Source: a virus
Reading direction: 5' to 3' (one strand)
IMG/VR virus record: IMGVR_UViG_3300033149_003702
Span: 1-27,572 of that record
DNA: 27,572 nucleotides
A program made the position numbers and the translations under genes. Positions within the stretch are counted from its first letter, which is position 1. Every line of letters begins with the position of its first letter. Below are positions 1 to 6,831 of the stretch, one piece after another. The notes beneath the pieces are model-generated. The model was given only the letters and a program-made list of their open reading frames with translations. It ran no database searches and was not told the DNA's origin.

Positions 1-21
1 ATAACTGTAGGGTGTTGGAAA
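1..21. repeat. Terminal direct repeat (left copy)
   Basis: These 21 bases, beginning ATAACTGTAGGGTG, are identical to the last 21 bases of the window. Together with the uninterrupted reading frame across the join this indicates a circular molecule cut at an arbitrary point, giving about 27,551 bp. A genuine short terminal repeat on a linear genome is less likely because the repeat lies inside a gene. Confidence 0.93.
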
Positions 22-240
22 CCAATAACAGAAACAAATAGAAGTATAGCAATAATGGTTGCTGGAAGAGATTTAGAAGAAATTATAGATACAGCAAGAC
101 ACGAGATATGCCACGAGATAGATTTTAGATTAATGGATTATAATACAACCGAATGGAATAATAAAGATAAAAAATCAAAGGAAGAATTTGCTAAGAATTG
201 TAATCCAGAAGTATATTTAAATATTACTAAAAGGAGGTAA
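1..240 (+). CDS. C-terminal part of membrane-anchored HExxH protein (continues from 27444)
   Basis: This is the 3' part of a 115-aa gene whose first 43 codons lie at 27444-27572. After removal of the shared 21 bases the frame is continuous. The segment carries HEICH (residues 70-74 of the joined protein), the HExxH zinc-binding and catalytic signature of metallopeptidases, on a helix beginning DLEEIIDTA; an acidic downstream helix (KEEFAKNC) could supply the third ligand. One N-terminal membrane helix anchors it. An internal ATG at 55 is not the true start. It ends at an AAGGAGGT motif (232-239) that serves the next gene. A peptidase role is inferred from the motif alone; substrate and membrane side are unknown. 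Confidence 0.85.
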   Translation: MTVGCWKPITETNRSIAIMVAGRDLEEIIDTARHEICHEIDFRLMDYNTTEWNNKDKKSKEEFAKNCNPEVYLNITKRR

Positions 241-245
241 AAAAA

Positions 246-305
246 ATGTCAGACGAAGAACAAACACAAGAACAAGAAGAAAAAAAAGAAGAATCAGAAA
301 AGTAA
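246..305 (+). CDS. Acidic 19-aa peptide
   Basis: A very short frame starting MSDEEQTQEQ and made almost entirely of Glu, Gln, Lys, Asp and Ser. It is kept because a strong Shine-Dalgarno (AAGGAGGT, 232-239) lies 6 nt before the ATG and its first codons (ATGTCAGACGA) and RBS resemble those of the gene at 6651. It is the last plus-strand gene before a T-rich tract (320-335) and converges on minus-strand genes. No function is recognisable; it could be a relic of a duplicated 5' end. Confidence 0.45.
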   Translation: MSDEEQTQEQEEKKEESEK

Positions 306-310
306 AGATT

Positions 311-382
311 CTAACTTAACTTTTTATTTTCTGCTTTATTCAAGTCTTCTAAAGTTATTTCAACTTTTACTTTATTTGCCAT
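311..382 (-). CDS. 23-aa peptide coupled to upstream gene
   Basis: The frame starts MANKVKVEITLEDL on the minus strand and ends after 23 codons. Its ATG overlaps the stop of the upstream 73-aa gene as TAATG, the usual translational coupling on this element. The amphipathic, charged sequence looks like real protein rather than noise but is too short to place in a family. Confidence 0.4.
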   Translation of the reverse strand: MANKVKVEITLEDLNKAENKKLS

Positions 383-603
383 TATATTTTTTTTCCTCTT
401 TTATCTGACCTATTGGCCCTGTTCTCATAATAAATATTCCCAGTCTTAGAAATCCTTTTTCCTGGAAGTAAAGCTTTCCTTTTAGAATCAACAGATTTAC
501 TAGTCCTACCTATTTGTTTTCCAGTCTTTAGATGTCTCCTTTGATTTTTAAATCCAATAGCACTAAACTCTTTATTCAATTCACTCTGTATAAAATTAAC
601 CAT
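382..603 (-). CDS. Small basic protein, leaderless, class-1 promoter
   Basis: A 73-aa Lys/Arg-rich protein ending in a basic stretch that contains PGKRISKTGNIYYENRANRS, a conserved-looking segment I associate only with uncharacterised archaeal viral ORFs. I start it at ATG 603 rather than the in-frame TTG at 621, because the class-1 TATA element at 625-639 leaves exactly 21 nt to the ATG, the spacing seen at other leaderless genes here. The bases before the ATG (ATACATGTAAATAATATG) are identical to those before the gene at 16127. Nucleic-acid binding is possible from charge only. Confidence 0.7.
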   Translation of the reverse strand: MVNFIQSELNKEFSAIGFKNQRRHLKTGKQIGRTSKSVDSKRKALLPGKRISKTGNIYYENRANRSDKRGKKI

Positions 604-624
604 ATTATTTACATGTATCAATAC

Positions 625-639
625 TTTTTAAATATCGTT
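625..639 (-). promoter_or_regulatory. Class-1 promoter (variant AACGATATTTAAAAA)
   Basis: Reading on the minus strand this is AACGATATTTAAAAA, two bases off the consensus ATCGATATTTAWAAA found five times elsewhere. The TATA element ends 21 nt before ATG 603, so transcription is expected to begin at or next to the start codon. Confidence 0.75.
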
Positions 640-684
640 TATTAAGGTGCGACACTCTCGTTTATTAAAATCAACCCTTATTCT

Positions 685-735
685 TTAATCTTTAAGTAAG
701 GTCTGTATCATTAATTTTAAATATTTTTGTTTCAT
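685..735 (-). CDS. Possible 16-aa peptide
   Basis: A short frame (MKQKYLKLMIQTLLKD) whose ATG overlaps the stop of the preceding 27-aa frame as ATGA. The overlap is the only support; it may be non-functional. Confidence 0.2.
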   Translation of the reverse strand: MKQKYLKLMIQTLLKD

Positions 736-815
736 TTTAAAAAATCCTCGTTATAGTTTTTTAATTCATCTTTTAAAATTTCTTTCTTATTACAACAAAC
801 ATATTTATTTATCAT
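732..815 (-). CDS. Possible 27-aa peptide
   Basis: The frame starts MINKYVCCNKKEIL, with a vicinal Cys pair, and lies 19 nt downstream of the 99-aa membrane-protein gene on the same strand. No clear Shine-Dalgarno is present. It could be a real small gene, a leader, or chance; the rest of 622-731 shows nothing else convincing. Confidence 0.3.
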   Translation of the reverse strand: MINKYVCCNKKEILKDELKNYNEDFLK

Positions 816-834
816 TTTAGAAATATTAAGGGGA

Positions 835-1134
835 TTAAGCCCCAAACTTAACCCCTCTTTTTTTAACTGCCCAGATAAACAGATTTAATTTATTTCTCGC
901 TTTTCTTTTGTAGTTCTCTAAATCCATTAATCCAATACCAAAAAAATAAAAACTTAATGGATAAAATATTAACCCTAAACCATTAGGGATTATCGCAACA
1001 CCCAAACAAACACAACCCAATCCAACCCTTAACCAATTCTTTTTTATGATTGGTTTAAAACCTTTTCTTATTGATTGGTTATATTTGTTTATTTGGTTAT
1101 TATATTGTTTGTATGTTATTGTTTTGTTTTCCAT
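835..1134 (-). CDS. Two-helix membrane protein, class-2 promoter
   Basis: A 99-aa protein with a polar, Asn/Lys/Gln-rich N-terminus, then a hydrophobic hairpin at about residues 35-70 (GLGCVCLGVAIIPNGLGL followed by IFYPLSFYFFGIGL) and a basic C-terminal tail. Both termini probably face the cytoplasm. The class-2 type TATA (TTTATAAA) lies 21 nt before the ATG, and the initiator region strongly resembles that of the gene at 21685, suggesting co-regulation with it and with 19219. The function is unknown. Confidence 0.75.
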   Translation of the reverse strand: MENKTITYKQYNNQINKYNQSIRKGFKPIIKKNWLRVGLGCVCLGVAIIPNGLGLIFYPLSFYFFGIGLMDLENYKRKARNKLNLFIWAVKKRGVKFGA

Positions 1135-1155
1135 ATTAATTAATAGAATATATAC

Positions 1156-1180
1156 TTTATAAATGTTTCTATTATAGGTT
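1156..1180 (-). promoter_or_regulatory. Class-2 promoter (partial copy)
   Basis: On the minus strand the sequence ends AGAAACATTTATAAA and continues GTATATATTCTATTAAT before the ATG at 1134. It matches the 27-bp promoter repeat at 19171 and 21637 at 19 of 25 aligned positions, with the same 21-nt gap to the ATG. Confidence 0.65.
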
Positions 1181-1236
1181 CTGTAAAGTCTTAGGTTGGT
1201 GGAAACCCTTAAAAGTATGAAAATCCTGTTTTTCTT

Positions 1237-1428
1237 ATGGCTTTAATTAGTAATGCAAAAGGTAGGAAAGAAGATGAAACTGCATCTGGTTATGAAAGAC
1301 TTTTTGGTAATAGGCAATTAGGTATGTTAATAAGCAAAGTTCAGTCTGCAACAATTAGTATGGGAACGGAATTAGAAAAATTTTTAGCAAGTAGATTAAA
1401 GAAAATTAAGTTTTGCGAAAGAATTTAA
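1237..1428 (+). CDS. 63-aa protein of unknown function
   Basis: The frame starts MALISNAKGRKEDETASGYE and contains LGMLISKVQSATISMGTELE. A weak TATA-like CTTAAAAG (1208-1215) sits 21 nt before the ATG, compatible with a leaderless transcript. The middle has the look of an N-terminal segment of a larger enzyme, and I considered a truncated type II restriction endonuclease, but nothing catalytic is present and the downstream 560 bp carry no continuing frame. It stands alone between divergent and convergent minus-strand genes. Confidence 0.5.
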   Translation: MALISNAKGRKEDETASGYERLFGNRQLGMLISKVQSATISMGTELEKFLASRLKKIKFCERI

Positions 1429-1572
1429 TATACACAAGAACACAAATTAAAAAGGGGGGTTCAAAAACTAAACAATCCTGCACATAAAAATTCAATAGTT
1501 AAAGACGTCCCTTTTTAAAATCCTAATGTATCTCAAAAAATATCAAAAAATTTAGTCAAAAATTCACTTAAA

Positions 1573-1601
1573 TATAACACTATTATAACACCTTATAACA
1601 C
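1573..1601. repeat. Three iteron-like TATAACAC repeats
   Basis: TATAACAC occurs at 1573-1580, 1584-1591 and 1594-1601. The 11- and 10-bp spacing places the copies on one face of the helix, as expected for a protein-binding array such as iterons. Confidence 0.6.
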
Positions 1602-1626
1602 TTCTTTTGAGGGTGTTTTAATTGAG

Positions 1627-1710
1627 ATGCCTTGATGGAAATTAGTAGGCGGGCATAATGCCTTGATTATAACAACAAATGAACACAAATTCATATGAGT
1701 GCCTTGGGAA
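1627..1710. repeat. ATGCCTTGAT direct repeats
   Basis: ATGCCTTGAT occurs exactly at 1627-1636 and 1658-1667, with a shorter GTGCCTTGG match beginning at 1699. Spacing is 31 and about 41 bp. They lie just downstream of the TATAACAC array in the same gene-free region. Confidence 0.45.
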
Positions 1711-1995
1711 ATAGGAGAAGAGATGCTTTTTGCATGCAGTTTTGAGGTTTGAAATTCAATTTTTGTGAAACCCCTTGATTTCCTGTGTAAAATGATGGTT
1801 TGGGCCCTAATTTGTTGGCAAATGCCTAGAAAAGTCCTAAAAAAACTCTCTTACCTTTCAAAAAACCTGGCATAAGTAGTTAAAACTTATATATATATTA
1901 TTTTTAGACACGCGACAGACGATTTTACCCCTAAAACCCTCAAAAAGCCCTCTAAATGCCTTCAAGGAGCCCAAAAATGCGAAATTTCAATCCTT

Positions 1996-2919
1996 TTACC
2001 TTGATTTCTTCTCTCTTTTGGCAATTTCAGAGGGTTCTGGGTAGTTTTTTGGCTTTTTCTCCTCCTTATCCCCATAAGAACCACAAATTTTAGCAATTTG
2101 TTGAAAAGAAATGTCCATATCATAATCAATAAGCAAGTTTTCAAGCTCACGGTATGTTAATTTAGTTTGTTTCCTTAAAATATATAATATTAAGTTCCTT
2201 TGTTCCCTAAATCTTACTTGCGCGGATGTCATCGGGTTCTTTTGGGTTTCTTCTAATGCTTTTCCTTTCTTATTTCTATATTCTTTCTCGGTTTCATCAT
2301 CCCCAAGAACAAATTTTCCATAAAATCTTCCTCTAAACCTAGTTCGAACACCTTTATGCCCATAAGAATAATCTTTTTTTCCTGTTAGATAGAGTCTTTT
2401 TTTTAATTGAGTATTATAAACCCTAAAATACCCACGATTACCAGAGGCTTCGTAAATATGAATCAATGCCCTGGCCCTAAATAGTGCAACATATTTATCA
2501 AGTAAGAAAAAAGTGGGTAATACTATTATAACACATAGATTTTTTTGCCTCATCTGCATCATTAAGCTAACTAAAGTTCTATTAACACTAGATAATGCTG
2601 CTCTTGAACTTAATCCAGTAAATGCTTCATCAAATACTACTACTTGTCCCTTTTTTGCCTTAAAAATGGCTTGTCTAAAACTCTCTCCATCAAAAACAAC
2701 CCTACTTAAATCAAGTGAGGGGTCAATATATTTACCTACCTGAAAAGCAAAGGTTGATTTTCCACTTCCTTCCTTTCCATCAAGAGCAAGAACAAAATCT
2801 TTATCCTTTTTTGCCAACATTGGAATTATTTTTTCATCTAAATTCTTTTTAAGTCTTGGTTCAATATAATATTCAGAAATATACCCTGTTTTTGGATTTT
2901 TTATCTTTGCGATTACCAT
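1996..2919 (-). CDS. P-loop ATPase (DNA-packaging/Zot-like) with C-terminal helix-turn-helix
   Basis: A 307-aa ATPase. Walker A is GKEGSGKST (about residues 48-56) and Walker B is VVVFDE (93-98), followed by a sensor-like strand (LCVIIVLPTF) and an aromatic, Arg-rich segment. The last ~80 residues (from about 229) look like a winged helix (RNLILYILRKQTKLTYRELE). Virus-encoded ATPases of this general class translocate genomes or drive assembly; the lack of helicase motifs and pairing with a small helical protein fit packaging or morphogenesis. The start ATG overlaps the upstream stop as TAATG, so it is translated after the 139-aa gene from the 3359-3373 promoter. Exact subfamily (FtsK/HerA versus Zot) cannot be settled by eye. 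Confidence 0.85.
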   Translation of the reverse strand: MVIAKIKNPKTGYISEYYIEPRLKKNLDEKIIPMLAKKDKDFVLALDGKEGSGKSTFAFQVGKYIDPSLDLSRVVFDGESFRQAIFKAKKGQVVVFDEAFTGLSSRAALSSVNRTLVSLMMQMRQKNLCVIIVLPTFFLLDKYVALFRARALIHIYEASGNRGYFRVYNTQLKKRLYLTGKKDYSYGHKGVRTRFRGRFYGKFVLGDDETEKEYRNKKGKALEETQKNPMTSAQVRFREQRNLILYILRKQTKLTYRELENLLIDYDMDISFQQIAKICGSYGDKEEKKPKNYPEPSEIAKREKKSR

Positions 2920-3338
2920 TAGTCAATATCATAATTATCATCTGATTGATAAGCAGTCCCTTTTCCTTGTGAATTCTGCAATCTTCGTAAAAATAGTGAT
3001 TTTTGTTTTAATAAAATGTATTGTTGAGCTTTGATTACGTTTTCTTCAGCAGCTAATTGTTGAAATCCCACTTTTTTATGATTCAATCCACCAGTCTTAT
3101 ATAGTTTTTCATCTATGGCAGCAAAATCTTTATCTTCTTTCTCACCTTCCTTAACATCACCACCCAATAAAACCCAAATTGAATCAAGTTTTCTATTCCA
3201 AGTAACCAAATCTCCTTTAGCCATAGAAGAATAACAATCTCTCCATAAATTTTCGAGGGTAATATTAATAATTCCAGCAGCATTTATACGAGAAATCTTT
3301 TCTTCATCTGGTTCTGTATTATAATCTTTATAAGCCAT
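2919..3338 (-). CDS. Helical soluble partner of the ATPase
   Basis: A 139-aa acidic, mostly helical protein without membrane segments, starting MAYKDYNTEPDEEKI. It is first in a two-gene operon with the ATPase, whose start overlaps its stop. The class-1 promoter lies 20 nt before the ATG, so its mRNA is probably leaderless. No known family is recognised; by position it may be an adaptor or regulatory subunit for the ATPase. Confidence 0.75.
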   Translation of the reverse strand: MAYKDYNTEPDEEKISRINAAGIINITLENLWRDCYSSMAKGDLVTWNRKLDSIWVLLGGDVKEGEKEDKDFAAIDEKLYKTGGLNHKKVGFQQLAAEENVIKAQQYILLKQKSLFLRRLQNSQGKGTAYQSDDNYDID

Positions 3339-3358
3339 ATATTTATATGATTTTTTTG

Positions 3359-3373
3359 TTTATAAATATCGAT
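3359..3373 (-). promoter_or_regulatory. Class-1 promoter for the ATPase operon
   Basis: On the minus strand this reads ATCGATATTTATAAA, an exact match to the class-1 consensus, 20 nt before ATG 3338. It is arranged back to back with the plus-strand class-1 promoter at 3414-3428. Confidence 0.85.
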
Positions 3374-3413
3374 TATCATATATTAACATTTGAAATTAGT
3401 AGTGAAAACTATA

Positions 3414-3428
3414 ATCGATATTTAAAAA
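3414..3428 (+). promoter_or_regulatory. Class-1 promoter for the capsid/fibre operon
   Basis: ATCGATATTTAAAAA is an exact class-1 match. Transcription should begin near 3447, giving a leader of roughly 45 nt before ATG 3494, unlike the leaderless transcripts from most other class-1 copies. Confidence 0.85.
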
Positions 3429-3473
3429 GGTAGTTCAATTAATTAAATCATCATATTTCACCATGTGAATTTT

Positions 3474-3493
3474 AAGGAGGGTCGAAAAATAGA
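3474..3493 (+). promoter_or_regulatory. Shared long-spaced RBS leader
   Basis: AAGGAGGGTCGAAAAATAGA precedes ATG 3494. The leader of the pilin-like gene at 16832 is nearly the same (AAGGAGGGTTGAAAAA, then ATAG). Both place a near-perfect Shine-Dalgarno 12-13 nt from the ATG, longer than at other genes here. Confidence 0.6.
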
Positions 3494-3712
3494 ATGCTAG
3501 GAAATATTATTGGCGGGTTTATTGTTATTTTAGTAGGAACTGCTCTTTTACCAACTGTTGCTCAGCAAGTTGGGACAGCTCAAGCTGACGGAAACGTTAC
3601 AGGTGCTGCTGATACTTTAGTTGGATTAACTACATTATTCTTTGCTCTTGCGGTTGCAACAAGTTCAATAGGAATTGCTGCTCAAGGACTTAGAAATAGT
3701 GGATTAATCTAA
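3494..3712 (+). CDS. Major capsid protein candidate, spindle-virus VP1-like
   Basis: A 72-aa protein with two hydrophobic helices (about 5-22 and 43-63) joined by a polar turn (DGNVTGAADT). The layout GGFIVILVGTALLPTVAQQV, then VTG, then a second helix, resembles as I recall it the SSV1 VP1 coat protein (GLFIFILIGIVLLPVIVSQV, then VTG, then LVPLFYILVL). Such proteins form the lipid-embedded shell of spindle-shaped archaeal viruses. It is first in its operon behind a strong AAGGAGGG (3474-3481) unusually far (12 nt) from the ATG; the same leader occurs before 16832. A pilin-like minor protein is the alternative. Confidence 0.75.
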   Translation: MLGNIIGGFIVILVGTALLPTVAQQVGTAQADGNVTGAADTLVGLTTLFFALAVATSSIGIAAQGLRNSGLI

Positions 3713-3723
3713 GGAGTTGTCAA

Positions 3724-5460
3724 GTGAAATTTAATTTTTTAAGAGGAGGAAAAACAATTTATTTAGTTTTTACTTTTCTTCTCTTTTCTTTTTCTTTTTT
3801 TTTAATCACTGCTTTAGATGTAGCAGATGATACAAATGAAGTTACTGGAGTAAATATTCAAGTTCCAGAAGAAACACAAAATTTTTCTTTATTAATGGTT
3901 AATGCAAGTGAATGGTGGATCACAACTGAAGGAAATTTAGATAATGTTGCAGACATTGACCATAATGATTTAAATAATTTAGAATGGAGCAATGCAGGAC
4001 ATACTATTGATACTGATTTGGATTTAGGAGGAAATAATATATTTAATGTAAATCAAATTAATGCCTCTTTTTTTAATTGGACTGCTACAAGTTTAGATAA
4101 TTGGATAAATTTAACTTTTACAGGTTCACATCTAACAACAAAATTTAATGAAACAAAGTTTGACCCTACATATCATAATCCAACACAATCAAATGTAATT
4201 ACAGGAACAATAGATGGGGGAACATTAGCAGATGTTCAACATCCTGATGCTAAATATGATGGAGTTACTTTTAATTTTTCAGAAGAAGTTGGGGGCTTGG
4301 ATTTAAGAATAAATTTTACAGGATTAGATGTTGATACTTTCAAAAGAGGAATTATGAGATATAAAACAAGTAATTTAAAAGGGGATTTTCCTTTGGTTCA
4401 AATGTGGAGTTATGGAGATAATGAGTGGGAAGATTATCCACATTTAATAGAGAGTGATACTTTTGCCATAATGACCCAGCCAGTTTTTGATGGTGCAGAC
4501 CATATTCAAGATGGTGTTGCTCAAATGAGAATTTATAAACCTGCATCAGGAAATACCAATAATCATTATTATGTTGATTGGATTGCTATTGTTAGTGGGG
4601 TTGGTTTGCCCATCGGAGAAGAAGTAGACCCTGTTTTTAATTCTTGGTTGCTAAATCCTGTTTTTGAAAATAATGTTAATGGGAGTGGATATAATATGAC
4701 TATTGATTATTTAAACACAACTTATGATTCTGGGATTGGAAAGGATTTATTTGTTGGTAGAGATTTTTATTGTGTTGATGATAGTGTTGTTCAAGGTGAT
4801 TCTGATGTTTATGGAGATATAGTAGCAAACGCAGATAGAACAACACAGCAAGGTTTACTTTTAAAAGGGAGTGGTTCAACCGCATCTCAAAGAGGGGGGT
4901 TTATTTCTTTATACAGGAATGATGGTGAAGGTGCTGACACTTATGTTGCTGATATTTTTGCTAATAGTGTTGGTATGATTGTTTTTGCTAACAGGAATCA
5001 AAATACTGGTAATGATTTGGGAACTTCTTGCTGGTTTGCAACAGCAACGGGGCAGTTTAGTTGTGCAGGTGGAGATTTTGATGTTAATGCTGATGGAGAT
5101 ATTACAGATGTTTCAGATATTACAAGTGATGGAGATATTGAAACAACAGGCGGGAGATTTGCATCAAATACTAAAACAATAACAGCAAGTTCAGATACAA
5201 TAAGTGTCGCAGATGTAAATATTGTTTTCATAAATCCTGCTGGTGCTGTTGTGGTTGGAGCATTTATAGGAGGGATTGCAGGGCAGGTTCTTCATGTTGT
5301 AGCAGTTAATAATGACCAAAATATAGCTTTAGAACATAATGAAGGAACAGGAAATCAAAATATCTTTTTGAATTCAGGAGCAGATGAAACATTAAGTTCT
5401 TCTTTTGGAGGATGGACTTTGGTTTGTGATGGGAGCAACTGGTATGAGGTAGATAATTAA
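3724..5460 (+). CDS. Secreted fibre-like/receptor-binding protein
   Basis: A 578-aa protein beginning at GTG 3724, 6 nt after an AAGGAG motif. Residues 11-29 form a signal peptide or anchor (YLVFTFLLFSFSFFLITAL); the rest is extracellular-type, rich in Asn, Thr, Gly and Asp with many N-x-S/T sites. Repetitive strands such as DVNADGDITDVSDITSDGDI suggest beta-solenoid or fibre structure. The end (GQVLHVVAVNNDQNIALEHN, later GGWTLVCDGSNWYEV) is the kind of C-terminus seen on phage tail-fibre and spike proteins. Following the capsid gene directly, it probably mediates host attachment. Codons here favour T endings, unlike the A-ending style of 6.8-16 kb. Confidence 0.75.
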   Translation: MKFNFLRGGKTIYLVFTFLLFSFSFFLITALDVADDTNEVTGVNIQVPEETQNFSLLMVNASEWWITTEGNLDNVADIDHNDLNNLEWSNAGHTIDTDLDLGGNNIFNVNQINASFFNWTATSLDNWINLTFTGSHLTTKFNETKFDPTYHNPTQSNVITGTIDGGTLADVQHPDAKYDGVTFNFSEEVGGLDLRINFTGLDVDTFKRGIMRYKTSNLKGDFPLVQMWSYGDNEWEDYPHLIESDTFAIMTQPVFDGADHIQDGVAQMRIYKPASGNTNNHYYVDWIAIVSGVGLPIGEEVDPVFNSWLLNPVFENNVNGSGYNMTIDYLNTTYDSGIGKDLFVGRDFYCVDDSVVQGDSDVYGDIVANADRTTQQGLLLKGSGSTASQRGGFISLYRNDGEGADTYVADIFANSVGMIVFANRNQNTGNDLGTSCWFATATGQFSCAGGDFDVNADGDITDVSDITSDGDIETTGGRFASNTKTITASSDTISVADVNIVFINPAGAVVVGAFIGGIAGQVLHVVAVNNDQNIALEHNEGTGNQNIFLNSGADETLSSSFGGWTLVCDGSNWYEVDN

Positions 5461-5461
5461 A

Positions 5462-5779
5462 ATGAAAAAAATATATTTAATTTTGTTGGGAATTTTATTA
5501 GTTGGAACTGTGATTGCAGTTGGAAGTTTAGTTAATAGAATTATTGTAGTGCCTGATAAACCTGTTGGGCTTAATGGAGTGGTTACTTTTGAATTTAATG
5601 AAACTCAGTATGGTTGCTATTTTGTGGAATATGATAATATGATTCAGTTGGATGATATTCAAAGATGTGCGAGAAAATTGACTATTCCTAAAGGTAGTGA
5701 GATAAGTAATATTTGTGATTGGAATAATAATTGTTTAAAACCAGATGAAAATCATATTGGACAGAATTTAAATAAATAA
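5462..5779 (+). CDS. Small secreted or membrane-anchored Cys-containing protein
   Basis: A 105-aa protein with an N-terminal hydrophobic segment (residues 4-22) followed by a short ectodomain with five Cys residues (YGCYF, QRCARK, NICDWNNNCL), suggesting disulphides outside the cell. It starts one base after the fibre gene's stop, so it is likely co-translated. The context suggests an accessory spike or envelope component; no family is recognised. Confidence 0.7.
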   Translation: MKKIYLILLGILLVGTVIAVGSLVNRIIVVPDKPVGLNGVVTFEFNETQYGCYFVEYDNMIQLDDIQRCARKLTIPKGSEISNICDWNNNCLKPDENHIGQNLNK

Positions 5780-5837
5780 CATTTAGATTATTTAAACAAA
5801 ATTAAGGATGATTGGAAAACTTTAACTGCCGATTAAA

Positions 5838-6452
5838 ATGAAAAAGAGATTAACACTAGGAATATTAATTTTTTTAATTGGAATTTTACCATTAGTTTTT
5901 GCTCCAACAGACACAAATATAGTTGACGATGTATTCAGGATAAATGAGATAATTGACTATAAAAAACCCTGTCTAAATAATGGAACATATTGTTCAAGTA
6001 GTTCTGTTTGTAATTATACAATTTTTAATCCAGATAATTCATTACTTATAGATAATCAAAGAGCAACAAATAATGGCGCATATCATAATCTAACCTTTAC
6101 TACTACAGAAATAGGAATTCATCAAGTTGATATGGTTTGTAATGATGGAAATTTGAATGGAGCAGAAACAATGTATTTTGAGATTACTGGAAGCGGTTTT
6201 CACAATATTCTTTGGTTTTACATTTTAATTTTAGGTGTTTCTTTCGTAACAATAATTTGGGGATTTAATATTTCTGACCCAACAACAGTTCTTCTAGGAA
6301 GTTTTGGATTATATTTTGTAGGAATATGGACTTTATTATTTGGAATAGCAGATATAAGGGGAATGACAACAACCTGGCCTTTTTCTTTGATAATCTTAAT
6401 GTTGGCAGGATATATTTCTGCAAGAACTTCTCATGAATTAATAGTAGGATAA
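5838..6452 (+). CDS. Envelope-type protein with signal peptide and C-terminal membrane helices
   Basis: A 204-aa protein. An N-terminal signal (LGILIFLIGILPLVFAP), a roughly 100-aa Cys-containing ectodomain (NGTYCSSSSVCNYTIF), and about three C-terminal membrane helices (from residue 127, WFYILILGVSFVTIIWGF onward). The ectodomain with threonine-rich strands (HNLTFTTTEIGIHQVDMVC) looks Ig-like. The 58-nt gap before it has TTTAAAC (5791) but no clear promoter. It is the last gene of the 3414 transcription unit. Confidence 0.7.
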   Translation: MKKRLTLGILIFLIGILPLVFAPTDTNIVDDVFRINEIIDYKKPCLNNGTYCSSSSVCNYTIFNPDNSLLIDNQRATNNGAYHNLTFTTTEIGIHQVDMVCNDGNLNGAETMYFEITGSGFHNILWFYILILGVSFVTIIWGFNISDPTTVLLGSFGLYFVGIWTLLFGIADIRGMTTTWPFSLIILMLAGYISARTSHELIVG

Positions 6453-6467
6453 TGTTAATATATGATA

Positions 6468-6482
6468 ATCGATATTTATAAA
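6468..6482 (+). promoter_or_regulatory. Class-1 promoter
   Basis: ATCGATATTTATAAA, an exact class-1 match, lies 16 nt after the previous stop codon and begins the transcription unit for the 6.5-8.7 kb block. Confidence 0.82.
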
Positions 6483-6523
6483 GGGATGATAATATATGAT
6501 AATGTTAAGGGTGTGGAAAATGA

Positions 6524-6673
6524 ATGGAATTAGCAAAATGTTTACAGAGAAAAGATGGAATAAAATATTTAATAATAAGAAAAAATTCAGACATAAAAAA
6601 AGGCGATAATTTAATGATAATTAAAGTAAATGAAGAGGAGGTGGAAAAAAATGTCAGACGAGAAAGAAGTTAA
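6524..6673 (+). CDS. 49-aa small protein, overlapping next gene
   Basis: The frame begins MELAKCLQRKDGIKYLIIRK and contains DIKKGDNLMIIKV, an alternating pattern typical of a small beta-barrel. It has a weak Shine-Dalgarno (AAGGGTG, 6507-6513), and its last 23 bases overlap the next gene. A competing frame at 6502-6609 (35 aa, extremely Lys/Arg-rich) has its ATG 19 nt from the TATA and could be the leaderless product instead; I prefer this one on composition. Confidence 0.5.
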   Translation: MELAKCLQRKDGIKYLIIRKNSDIKKGDNLMIIKVNEEEVEKNVRRERS

Positions 6674-6830
6674 AGAAGAGGATAATGTAGTTGTTGTAAA
6701 AGAATTACCAGTCCAAAAGGTTGCAAAAGGAATTACTGAAGATGGCAAAAAAGTCAATATGCTTACAGTAGAAGATGCAATGACAGAAATGTATAACGAT
6801 ATTAAAGCAATAAAAAAGGCGGTGGCTTAA
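6651..6830 (+). CDS. Small acidic soluble protein
   Basis: A 59-aa protein starting MSDEKEVKEEDNVVVVKELP and ending in an amphipathic helix (MTEMYNDIKAIKKAVA). The start at 6651 is preferred over in-frame ATG 6630 because GAGGAGGTG (6634-6642) is correctly spaced before it, and the RBS plus first codons match the 19-aa gene at 246. Cytoplasmic, function unknown. Confidence 0.7.
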   Translation: MSDEKEVKEEDNVVVVKELPVQKVAKGITEDGKKVNMLTVEDAMTEMYNDIKAIKKAVA

Positions 6831-6831
6831 A

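Larger units (their letters stand above)
1429..1995. other. Gene-free region with repeats; candidate origin or control region
   Basis: This is the longest stretch without a credible gene. It holds an inverted repeat (TTAAAAAGGG 1447-1456 with CCCTTTTTAA 1509-1518), three TATAACAC copies spaced 11 and 10 bp, two exact ATGCCTTGAT copies plus a partial one, and a TATA-like run (1888-1898, CTTATATATAT) that could start a short transcript near 1915. It also holds an array of C-rich units in 11-bp register (1929-1973). It lies between convergent genes, so it is not just a promoter spacer. An origin role is inference. Confidence 0.5.

Noticed and set aside
1-21. Terminal repeat of a linear virus genome
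   Set aside because: The repeat is only 21 bp, lies inside a gene and restores an exact frame on joining, which fits assembly overlap of a circle.
1237-1428. Truncated type II restriction endonuclease
   Set aside because: Only a vague resemblance of one segment; no PD-(D/E)xK residues and no remnant frame downstream.
1573-1710. CRISPR array
   Set aside because: Repeats are 8-10 bp with irregular spacing and no spacer-sized units; no cas genes in the window.
1928-1975. G-quadruplex on the minus strand
   Set aside because: G-runs are separated by loops of up to 19 nt and one run has only two G; stability would be poor.
6502-6609. 35-aa Lys/Arg-rich frame near the class-1 promoter
   Set aside because: Composition looks like a shadow frame; the overlapping 49-aa frame at 6524 is more protein-like, though the 19-nt TATA distance keeps this one possible.
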